DNA of 64,000 bases from Edolisoma coerulescens (Eukaryota; Chordata; Aves; Passeriformes; Campephagidae), in assembly GCA_013397115.1 (NCBI GenBank), contig VWZW01000996.1:1751611-1815610 (forward strand), in the 5' to 3' direction. Of the stretch, positions 40,891-50,420 are shown one piece after another. Numbering within the stretch: position 1 is the first letter of the stretch; every line of letters begins with the position of its first letter. The translations under genes were made by a program, and so were the position numbers. The notes under the pieces were generated by a model. The model did no database searches. It saw only the letters and a program-made list of their open reading frames with translations, and was not told the DNA's origin.

Positions 40891-41880
40891 AAAATCATAG
40901 AGTGGTTTAGGTCAGAAGGGACCTGAAAGATCATCTAGTTTCAATCCCTCTGCCACGGGTCAGAACATCTTTCATTAGACCAGGTTGCTCAAAAACCCAT
41001 CCAGCCTGGCCTTGAACATTTCCAGGGATGGGGCATCCACAACTTCTCTGGGCAACCTATGCCAGTGTCTCACCACCCTCACAGTGAAGGATTTCTTCCT
41101 TATGTCTAATCTAAAGCTACCCTCTCACTTTAAAATGATTACTTTTTTATCCTGTCATTACAGGTCCTTCTAAAAAGTCCTCCAGTTCTCTTGCAGGCCC
41201 CGTTAGGTACTGGAGGTGTACTGTGCTGGAAGTACAGTTCCTTTAGATACTGTAATTCTTTTACTGGTTTAATTTCTTTTGAAGTTGGGCAATCAGAACT
41301 ATAGACGGTATTCAAGACGAGGTCTAATTAACATCTTTAAAACAGCAGAAGTAGTTCCATGCCTTTTACTGGGAAGATCTCACCAGAACCTTACACATGT
41401 TCCACAAGTGCCTGTCCTTGACATACGCTCTACGACAACATTCAGACAGTATATAATCAATTCTCTCCCTGCCCGTTTCCAAGTGATGAACTCCCCCTGG
41501 TTTCTCTTCCAATTCCCTCAGCAGAACAGGTTCCCTTAGCTATAGCCTTGTGCTGGGGATTATAGAAAATAATCCTATTTCAGATACCCCAGTCTAACTC
41601 TCGTACAATAACCTGCACCATTCATAGTGTTGCCTCCTACCCTTGTAACATCAGCATACTTCAGTGTGCCAAGACTCTTGAATGACAAAAGATGAACTTT
41701 GCAGAACATCAATAATTTCCTATCAGTACAGGTTTCTCCTTGAATCTACACTTTATCCATCTTTCAGTTGTTTTGTCAATCTCCCGATCACCTGCTTTGC
41801 TGAAGTCACGTAGAAGCTCTGCAGTCTGTCCACAAAAATATCTTCTTTTTTCCAAGTCAGCTCAGTTTGCCACATCCACC
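40891..41880 (-). mobile_element. CR1 LINE, old longer copy (3' UTR into ORF2)
   Basis: The portion 40891-41215 is a clear CR1 tail on the minus strand: ATCATAGAGTGGTTTAGG, AGACCAGGTTGCTCAAAAAC, CAGCCTGGCCTTGAACATTT, CAGGGATGGGGCATCCACAA, CTTCTCTGGGCAACCTATGC, ACAGTGAAGGATTTCTTCCT and GTTAGGTACTGGAGG. Beyond it, spaced matches in the correct order suggest the element continues in decayed form: CAGAACTATAGACGGTATTC near 41286 (the CR1 block normally reading CAGAACTGNACNCAGTATTC), AACATCAGCATACTTCAGTG near 41647 (the TCATCAGCAAACTT block) and CTTTGCTGAAGTCACGTAGA near 41795 (the TTTGCTGAAGTCNAGGTAGA block). The distances are shorter than in intact CR1, implying internal deletions. Confidence is high for the first part and moderate for the extension. 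Confidence 0.75.
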
Positions 41881-43272
41881 TTCTGTGAATCTCATTTGAT
41901 ATAATTTGCATTATTTTGTTTGCTTAGATGTTGCTTATTCCTTCCTATTTAGTTCAGATCAGTTTGCTTTCCTTGAATACAGACCCTTTACTTACTAGTG
42001 ATATGTACCTTATGTAGTTTGCCAGTTACTTAAAATTTTTACTCTGTCTGGTACTTTCCTTTTTAAGCCACAAAAGAACATAGGCAGTACTCAAATGGTT
42101 TGAGAACCCTGAACCTATTCCAGAAATAAGGAAGGGTAGTCAGCCTTCAAAGACTCTAGCTTCCTGGCCTGCTGCCCACATCAAATATCCTTCAGTGACA
42201 CACAATAGAAGCCTTAAAAAAACCCCCCATATTCTTCAACCTTTTCCCAGCCAGCACACCTAAGGCTTTTCTCAGAAAATTCCCAAAGCACTTTATTGAA
42301 CTGTAGCTAAAGACTCCTCTTGAGGTAAGTTCTAACCCTTCTGGCAGTCACCCCACCTTGCCTGGTCTGGAACTTTTTATCCCAGCTCTTGTGAATGAGT
42401 CACTGAGCCACAGCTGGGCAACTTATTGCTCTCTGTTAACCCCATCGTGCTTGTCCATGGCAGAATGTATCCGACTGCAACCACATATATTTCAAATAGA
42501 CTGACAGCTGTGCTCCCACCTCAGCCATGGGTTTGGCTTTTTTCATGTTTACGTCTGGTAAATTATTGCTGTAAATGAAAAAAAGTAAAGTGAAAGAAAT
42601 AATTCAGAGAAATAATACAAGTTGGTACAATCAGACATAAATATTGAAAAACAAACAAAGAAAAACTGATATAACATGCAAATCTGAAAGAATCCAAAAG
42701 AGATTCCTTTTCGAAGTAGCAGAAATGTGATTATTTGTGTGACTTAAAAAAAAAAAAGGAATACAGCACAGTATAACTCTATAGGTTGTAAAAATGGTTA
42801 CCTCAGTTTCATAGCTTTGAAAATGACCATATGATTTAAAGAGATGGAAGGGTTACAAAATGTTTCATTACTAGTGCAAGCACTGAGTATAAAATAAAAC
42901 AAAATATAAAATAAAAAGAGTCCTTTTACATCAAGATTAAAATTCCAATGATTTCATGTCTCATAAGGGTTTTTTTTTACCTTTTTACCTCCTCAGTTGC
43001 ACTTATTTGTGGGGTATTGTCTAAAAGAAAAAGTTCTTCTCTCTGTGGAGCACCACAAGAGCGCCTCAAGGAATTTAGCCAGAAAAAGTGAGACAGATAT
43101 GTTAAACAAATGGATGCCAAGGAAGTGGCTTGGTTTCTTAAACAATGGATTTGAAGGACTGGCGAGTAAGTGGAGCAGAGTCTTGGCTGGGTTGAATTAG
43201 GGGAGGGGGTCTTTCATCTTATTGTAAAGGAAAGCAAAAGACCCATATTCCGTATTGATAAACTGATGCCTT
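41881..43272. other. Unique non-coding stretch, no gene seen
   Basis: No gene recognised. An A12 run lies near 42747-42758 and an AT simple-sequence patch (AAAATAAAAC-like) at about 42891-42920. CR1 similarity may continue faintly past 41880 but I could not follow it. Confidence 0.65.
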
Positions 43273-43314
43273 GTCAACTTTTCAATTGTCAACTTTTCAA
43301 TTGTCAACTTTTCT
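43273..43314. repeat. 15-bp tandem repeat, 2.8 copies
   Basis: GTCAACTTTTCAATT is repeated exactly at 43273-43287 and 43288-43302, followed by a 12-base partial copy. Identity between units is perfect, so this is a recent slippage or duplication event. Confidence 0.95.
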
Positions 43315-45820
43315 GACTATTCTAAGTGCATACTCCTCACACTGGCCCACAGCTCAAAGCTGTCTTAAGCAGCAAACCTTAAGCACAAGGTGCTGCAATC
43401 TTACTTCAACCCTTGAATTTAATGGACTAATCATAAATTCACATCCTAAGCAGCTGAATGAAGTAGCAACCATACATTCTCCCAGTGGTGCCAGCAGCTG
43501 CCCTATGGTCCCCTCATCTGCAGCATGTCTGGAGAAAATGTGCACGTAGAGGTGAGTAACTGTACAGGGTCACATCCACAATTTGCCTGGCACGGCATGC
43601 CTGGTAACTTTATGTTTACCTTCTGTGACCTCCATGGTACTTGTACGAACGGAAGTAATAGTGAAGTACAAAAAGCAAGTTTTCGTCCCATGAAGCATCT
43701 AGGAATGCAGTCTGCAAGCAGTAGCCAAATGATTTTGGTGAGCCACATATGGGTCTCATCCAAGTCATCACTGGCCTAATTTGCTGCTTTGAAAAGCTCT
43801 ACTGTCTACAAGAAATAAAAAAATAGTTCTTGCCCACCTCACTTCAAATTCCCTAAAAAGACTTTTAATAAAAAGATGGATGCTCAATGTTTTATTGAAA
43901 ATTATCTTTTAAAAGTGCTTCTGGTCTGCTGCTTAATAATTGATCTTTCTCCAAACCAGTGGGCACTTCAGTCACGTACGCTTAGAGATAGGATGAGTAC
44001 TCCTTTTCCCAGGCTTTAAAAAACAAGTTCTGTACCTCTTCAAATGCATGTGTCTCAAGGTTGTTCCTGAAGTCTGCTTCTTATTCTTCATGTGCCAAGC
44101 AAGAGGGATATATGCTGAAGTATGTAAAACTGAGGCAGTCTGAAAGGGCTAGGCAAGGAGTATATCCTGTTTATGTCAAGGTTTTTAGACATAAGATGAT
44201 GTAATCCATTACAAGAAAATTAACACCACCTTACCTTTATTATCTCTCAGAGGTTACATCATGAGCTTTGAACCAGTGGAGTTATACTGGATAATTACTA
44301 CAGCTTAATAAAACAAAACAATCTCCATTTCTGAAAACAGATGTTTTAATTCTCAGATCATGCCTACACATACAAATAAAAAGTTATTTATTGCAGTGTG
44401 ATAATACCCAGGAACCATTTAGCCACATGATCCTAATATTTCTGTATCTTGAGCCTTTGAAGAAAATACCAAGTGGACTGCTTTCAACTGTCTCAGAAAA
44501 TCTTTACTTCCCTCATAAGATAGCAGAGCTATGCTTTAATCTAGAGAAACACAGACTGTAGTTCTCAGCATCTAGGAAAGCACACATTTCTGGCCATTGC
44601 CTTCATCAAGAATCATGGGGTGATAAAGACTGTCAATAATTTTTCTCTGTGGCTTTCCTACTCTCCAGACCCATCAGTCACTTAATCAGCACTAGCAGTT
44701 CCCTCACCCTGCACTTCACATTACATTCAGGTGCTGAAAAGAAGGTTTAAAGAAGGGCGGCTAAAACAAAAATATCACCTGCGAAGAGGAAATAAAGGAA
44801 GCAAAGCCCACATGCTGCAATCTCTGTACTGAATTCCCAGTTACTTATTGGGGAATTATGCACAAGAACTACACCACCATTAGCAACATTCCTTTTGATC
44901 TCCCAAGGTATACAGGAATGTATATAGGTATGAATATATGTATGTATAGGGGCCTCAGGGGAGAGAAGCTTTGAAGCAGACAGGGATCGTTCTAGTGATT
45001 ATGTAGGACAGATATTGGTGACGGGTTAACTGAATAAACAAGAAGGGTGAAAAAAAGATGAGAAGTGAAGCAACGATATTTTCCAACGGTGGAACAGAAT
45101 AGGCTGGGACATGAGATTTAAATTAAATTTGTAAGAGGTGGGGCTCACTGGAAATAAGATCTCTTACAAGATTTGGTGATGCAGCTTCCTTGGCCTGGCA
45201 GGAATTGTCCTTCTCCATTTTATGGCATGTAAAGAGGAAATTCATGTGCCTTAGAGGTGTAAGACTGTTGTTATTTTGCAGCTTTCTCTATATGAGTGTG
45301 TGAGATATGGCAATATTGTGAGCATAATCAGCAGCACCAGTGTGATCATCTTGGTGTGTTTCACCTGTGTGAAAAAAATAGAGAGCATGGCTTTTTCTTA
45401 GATTGTATGAGTATATAGTAGTTGTTGTGAGAGCCTCAAGTGGATTTTGAGTAGGGAATCAGGTTAATGGTGAAGTCATAGACATCTCAATATAATTTCT
45501 GACTTGCATTTGCTGTAGCAGTAACCTTTTCACCTTCTTTCCTCTTAGTTTACTTTCCTTTTCTTCTATTACCTTGGATCATTTCCCAGCCTTTCCCTCA
45601 AACCTCTTCTTTCTTGAAACCTCCCTGAAATCATTACCCTGGCTGCTACAGACTCTTCTGCTTCCCTTTCTGCCCCCTCGTCCTAGTCTGTGCAATCCTA
45701 ATCTTGTTTGAGCCTAACAGGTGAGAAAAGCCAGAAAAAAAAATGCAGTCAGCAAAGCTCATTGCTGATGCCTCAAAAGGAATAGCCCCTCTTACATCCC
45801 TTGGTCTTTATACACTGTTA
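43315..45820. other. Unique non-coding stretch, no gene seen
   Basis: Short overlapping open frames on both strands at 43271-43779 show no domain. A degenerate TATG-rich patch lies at about 44917-44949. Pyrimidine-rich sequence at 45530-45690 precedes the LTR insertion. No gene recognised. Confidence 0.65.
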
Positions 45821-45825
45821 TATGT
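45821..45825. repeat. Target-site duplication, left copy (TATGT)
   Basis: TATGT directly precedes the TG of the 533-bp LTR and is repeated at 46359-46363 directly after its terminal CA. The copies are identical. Confidence 0.9.
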
Positions 45826-46163
45826 TGTCCTGGGTTGCAGTGTATTCTATTACCTTCTCCACGAAACCAGGTGGGGTGGTGTTCCTTGCCTCCTCCCTCC
45901 GGGCTATCTCCTGTTAATGGGCCCATCAAGGCCTTGTCCCATGACTCATGGATAACTCGTTCCTGAACTATCTCTCCTGTTAACAGGCCAGCTGCTGAAA
46001 CCAGGTGGGGCAGGGTTCTTTATCTCTCCCATGACCCATCCTCCCTCTAGGGGAATATCTTCTCTTAATGGACCATCTAATCCCACCCCATGACTGACAA
46101 AATTGCATCATCTGACTGTGAGATGCTCCGCCCAGGGGGAGGAACCAAGCATCCCATCCTGGA

Positions 46164-46169
46164 TATAAA
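46164..46169 (+). promoter_or_regulatory. LTR core promoter TATA box
   Basis: TATAAA within GGATATAAACTGAGG, following a GGGGGAGGAACC segment, about 195 bp before the LTR 3' end. This is the usual U3/R layout of a retroviral LTR. Whether it still drives transcription is unknown. Confidence 0.6.
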
Positions 46170-46196
46170 CTGAGGTTTTAAACACCACAGGCAGCC

Positions 46197-46197
46197 N
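46197..46197. other. Unresolved base (n)
   Basis: A single n within the solo LTR at GCAGCCNCCG. It marks a draft or ambiguous base, plausibly from collapsed reads of a multi-copy LTR. Confidence 0.99.
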
Positions 46198-46358
46198 CCG
46201 ATTTGTTTCCAAACCAGCACGTATGTCTGTAACAGAAACAAGAGGCAAGGGCTGGGCAGACTGGAGCTGGGGATGAGCTCTTCCGACTAAAACAGAGGCA
46301 AACTACAAAGTTTGCTGTCACTTGCTGTCTGTTGACCTAAGCTGTGATCTACACTCCA

Positions 46359-46363
46359 TATGT
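46359..46363. repeat. Target-site duplication, right copy (TATGT)
   Basis: Partner of the TATGT at 45821-45825. Together they fix both ends of the solo LTR. Confidence 0.9.
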
Positions 46364-48828
46364 TTGTGTTTGAGACTCCAGTCTGATCACAAGCCTCACA
46401 AGCTTTCCAGGTGCCTGAAAGTCTGCAGATAGCTGTATTTCAGGAACAGGGTTCTGTAGGTTCCTGGATTCTGTAAATGGTTTTTTTAGACCTGTGAGGC
46501 CTTGTGGCTGGGCTAAAGAGCTCCATTCCTATTTCATGCCTGAAACTACTCAGGTTTGAATTTTTCCCCTGACATACATGGTCTGGTTGAATTTCCTGTG
46601 AACAAAGATTTATTTAAATTTTAATAAAGCATTTATTTTATAGTATTTTCCCCAGGATTTGCAGCAGATTCTAAAGTGTCAATTAACTTGACAATAAAGC
46701 CCTTTCAAAAATAAAATAAAGCTTTATTTAAACAGTCAAATAATCATTTAAGTTATAAATTAAGTGGAACTAAGAATATTCCCTGTGTTTTCCTAGTAGA
46801 AGAAGAGCTGAGAATTAATTGGATTGGTTTCTCTTCAAACTGATGGAAGAAGTTCTAAAATATCCTGCTTTAAATCTCCATTAAACAGTTTCAGATGTAT
46901 TCAGTGGAGGCAGGCACTTAATTTCTAGCCTGCAGAGGTTCCACAAGGATTCTGGGAGCCACTAAACACCGGAAAGATGTAGGTTTTCTTCTTGGAATTA
47001 CCTTTGATAATGAGGCTGACTATCTTCCCTCAAGATGGCTAATCAAACTAGCAGGAAAAATGTCCACATCTCACTCCTCAGAGATCTCCCAAAACTGTAA
47101 GAATGCGAACAGGTTGTTTCCTGAGTGCTAGTCAGCTGGGCAAGAGCCAGCAGCTGGAAACTGCTGCGGTGTGCAGCACTGAAACAGGGATCATCCAAAG
47201 AGAGCAGAAAAAATGTCACAGTGAGAGACAGTGAGCAAAAGGAAGTTGATTGAGATTTCAAACTTTTCTGATCACTGAGGACTGCAAAAGCCTTTTGTCC
47301 ATAATCCATAAACTAAAGAAGAACTTTCCCTGAGGGTTATATGTACGTATATATTTGTCTCTTCCATATTGAATTATATGGGATTATTCCAGTTGCTCAG
47401 CAGTAGTTCTTTACAGAGGCTATGTTGCCCTGAGGGACCTAGGCTCAGCAAAGGACATTGGGATGCAGCAGATAGATTAGTTTGTATGACTGTGTTTAGA
47501 ACTTCTCTTCAGCTACCTACTGGAGTGGTCTGAACTGGGGGGACAGGGTTGTTTGTTTATATAGTTGTTCATCTGTTTGGTTATGATTTTTTTATATTTT
47601 AGTTACATTTCAGATGTTCTACAGCCAGTCCAACTACTCTAAGTTACTGTTCCTGCATTTGTGTGAAGTCTGTAACTATCAGGGAACTTTTGAAATTTGT
47701 AAAAATAGAATGCCTTCATTCATAAGTCACAAACAGTCATTGATGGCTTCATTAAAAGGTGAAGCTTTTGAAATAGCTTAGTGCTTCTACAAATTCATTT
47801 CAAAATGGCACTGCTTTATGGCATCTAACATTTTAACCTACTATTCTTTATTCCCCTGTTTCAACAGCAATGTTCTAGAGGGTTCAACAAAAGCACAAAA
47901 AAGTTCTCTAGAGCTGCAGTTATCTTTTTCCCACCTTTTCCACCTTTCTACCTTTGCTACTTTAAGATACTGCCTAATTTGCAGCAAGTTACATAAAATG
48001 TTGTAATAGTTAGAGGCTCTTGTAATAGCCAGGCAGGACTGAGAGCTGTTTTACCTTTGGCTTTTAATTTCTCAGCATATTTCTGTTCAGAGATAGACCC
48101 CCTGGAGAAACGTTATCAGTACGCCATACTGGGAAATACTTGTAAGTGTGCACAAAATTACAGCTCATTACAACAGTGGGAGTCATTTGCCTGCCTGCTT
48201 TCTCAGCCTTCATGTTGAAATGAGACTTCATTGTTATTTTTTGAATGATAAAAAAGGGAGAGCCAACATTATCAATACTTAGAGATATGTATGCATCTGT
48301 GACATTCTCATATGTGCATGCCAAATATCTAGTGAGAAGGGGACATCAGCATCACATTAGACAGTTTCAACAGCCACCTTATGACTTCAATTGCTGTATG
48401 TCTACAAGGTAATATTTTGTTGCATTCGCTTATATACATTAAACTGCCTTTTATTTTATTTGTGGGACTCTGATCAAACTGGTAGTTTTTAAATCTCTCA
48501 GTGATTATGCACCAGAAGAACAGTAGGGACTAATTTCTGTTGCCTAAATGCCATTTAGTGCCATTTGAAGTGCTCAAGGATACCTGGGGCATTCAGATGG
48601 GTCTGGCAGCTACAACATTGGATAGAGAAATACAGAAGTGCTGTTCTGGAATGAGACCTGGATGCCAGATGGCATACCCTAGAGCATCTCAATTGCTTCT
48701 ACATGCCTATATGTGCATAACTGAAAGGAGAATGCACTGAACTTTCAGGCAGTCATTTAATTTAAGCCTCTGCCTAAAAAAGATGCCTACATCCACAGTA
48801 TACATTCACTGAAGAAAATTACAGAATT
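46364..48828. other. Unique non-coding stretch, no gene seen
   Basis: No gene. The segment 46600-46770 is strongly AT-rich with repeated ATTTAAATT/AATAAAGC words and may be conserved non-coding or simply low complexity. The segment 48540-48800 (TGCCTAAATGCCATTTAGTG, later GCCTCTGCCTAAAAAAGATG) has the look of an old dispersed repeat that I cannot name. Confidence 0.6.
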
Positions 48829-49126
48829 AGAATCACAGAATATTGTGAGTTGGAAGGGATCCACAAGCATCATCAAGCCCAGCTCTTAGCCCTGCACAGG
48901 ACACCCTCAGAGTCTCAGGGCCTGAGAGTGTTGTTGAAATGCTTCTTCAACATTGCTTCTGTCAGGCTGGTGCTGGGGAGCCTGTTCCACTGCCCATGCA
49001 CCCTTTTCCTAATAGCTAACCCAAACCTTCCCTAGCACAACTTCAGGCCATTCTTTTGCCACAAGGTCACCAGAGAGAACAGATCAGTGCCTGCCCCTCC
49101 ACTTCATCTCACAAGGAAGTTGTAAG
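48829..49126 (-). mobile_element. CR1 LINE 3' end, third subfamily
   Basis: A CR1 tail of about 300 bp on the minus strand. Plus-strand blocks in order: AGAATCACAGAATATTGTGA, GTTGGAAGGGATCCACAAGC, AGCCCTGCACAGGACACCCT, TGGGGAGCCTGTTCCACTGC, CACCAGAGAGAACAGATCAG and TGCCTGCCCCTCCACTTCAT. This is the CR1 group whose tail reads GACCCACAAGGATCATC...CCTGCACAGGACA. The order and spacing agree with that group apart from small deletions. It may belong to the same insertion as the ORF2 piece at 49600-50420, since both read in the same direction at plausible spacing, but the DNA between them does not look like CR1. Confidence 0.9.
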
Positions 49127-49599
49127 AAACTGGCTTTTAGGCAGAAAACACTTTAGGTCCGTAGAAGCCTCTAGTTACTTTTCTGTTTTTGTGAAATAAG
49201 CAGTGAACATATGCACTTAGATTTGAATTTATCTGTCCTCGGTTTAACTGTCTAAAGACTGTAACCATTTACGGGACTTTAATAGTTGGATTCAGCTCCA
49301 GAGTTCAGTAGCTACTGCTATTTGAGATTACTTAGAATAATCAGTACAGCTGCATGGGCATGGCAGATGAGACACAGGACTTCTTGGAGCAGCAGCCAGA
49401 GACCAGGCCAGTGACAGATCCTGTGGTATTTCAAATGGTGCTAGATGATTGTGTTTAGGTGATTGTATCCTCCCTTCATGTGATGTAGGTGTCTAAGCTC
49501 TACAGTAAACAGTGGAGATCTAAGGCTTGATTCAGGCAAATAGAAAAGTTACTGTTTTCTCTCTGCCATGAAGGGCCCATTTCTGGTTTGTGTCCAATT
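49127..49599. other. Spacer between two CR1 pieces
   Basis: About 470 bp that I cannot align to CR1 or to any other repeat. No gene. It could be unique DNA between two separate CR1 insertions, or a heavily decayed or replaced middle of one element. Confidence 0.5.
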
Positions 49600-50420
49600 T
49601 AGCACCAGAATCTCAGATCTCTTACTGCAAAGCTGCTTCCCAGACAGTTAATCCCCCAATATGTGCAAGTTCATGCGGTTATTCCTACCCAGATGTAGGA
49701 CTTCACTCTTCCCTTTCTTGGACCCCACAAGATTTTTGTCAGCCCCTTTCTCCAGCCTGTCAAAGCTCCTCTGTATGGCAGCACAGCCACATGGCATATC
49801 AACTACTTCTGATTCCTGAGGGTCCACTCTATCCTATCACCGAGGTCATTGAGAAAGATGCTAAACAGTATCGACTGAGAGTATTCTACTAGTGACCAAC
49901 CTCCAGCTGGGATTTGTGCTGCTCATCACAACCCTTTGTGCACAGCACTGCAGCTGCTGCAGTTTTCACTCAACATCCACTTACCCAGCATGTACTTCAT
50001 CAGTTTGTCTATAAGGATGGGGGGTGGTCTTGAAAGCCTTACTAAATACAAGATAAATAATACCCACTGCTCATCCCTTGTCGTGCAAGCCAGTCATCTC
50101 ATCATACAAGGCAATCGGATTGGTCAAGCATGATTTCTCCTTCATAAATCCATGCTCACTACTTCCAATCACCTTCATGTGCCTTTTCAACGTCCTTTGA
50201 CACCAGATTCCCAGTCCCATTCAGCTGCAGTCCCACATTTTCCCTACACTTCCTCCTCCTGACTTTTTCTGACCTTGAGGTCCCTCAGCAGACTGAAGTC
50301 AGATAGGTTTTGGCTTTTCTTACCACATCCCTTCACATGCTTGAAATATAGAAGGAATCTGGGTGGTTAGCCTGCTCTAGATAATGTTCAGGTGTAACAC
50401 CACCCTTCTTTTAGCAGGGT
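49600..50420 (-). mobile_element. CR1 LINE, ORF2 reverse-transcriptase and linker remnant
   Basis: Internal CR1 sequence on the minus strand. Matches in order on the plus strand: GTTATTCCTACCCAGATGTA, TCTCCAGCCTGTCAAAGCTC, CCGAGGTCATTGAGAAAGAT, CTAGTGACCAACCTCCAGCT, TGTACTTCATCAGTTTGTCT, AGCCAGTCATCTCATCATAC, TGGTCAAGCATGATTTCTCC and AAATCCATGCTCACTACTTC. These are the complement of the reverse-transcriptase domain, including the conserved CR1 stretch for the S-I-L-x-K-L and F-x-K-x-x-S-C-L-T-N blocks. After about 50200 the match jumps to the endonuclease-RT linker (CATTCAGCTGCAGTCCCACA, TTTTCCCTACACTTCCTCCT, TTGAGGTCCCTCAGCAGACT), so the N-terminal part of the RT is deleted. Stops and frameshifts abound. 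Confidence 0.85.

Larger units (their letters stand above)
45826..46358 (+). mobile_element. ERVL-like solo LTR, 533 bp, with target-site duplication
   Basis: A solo long terminal repeat of an endogenous retrovirus. It starts TGTCCTGGGTTGCAG and ends CTACACTCCA, with the canonical TG...CA termini. It is flanked on both sides by the same 5 bp, TATGT (45821-45825 and 46359-46363). A 5-bp duplication fits ERVL-type integration in birds, where ERV1 usually gives 4 and ERVK 6. A TATA box (GGATATAAAC, TATAAA at 46164-46169) puts the promoter on the plus strand. The U3 part carries an imperfect tandem duplication of about 134 bp: GAAACCAGGTGGGG begins at 45863 and again at 45997, and CTCCTGTTAATGGGCCCATC is echoed later by TCTCTTAATGGACCATC. 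No gag, pol or env sequence is present, so the provirus was lost by LTR-LTR recombination. One unresolved base lies at 46197. I see no clear AATAAA signal downstream of the TATA box. Confidence 0.92.
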
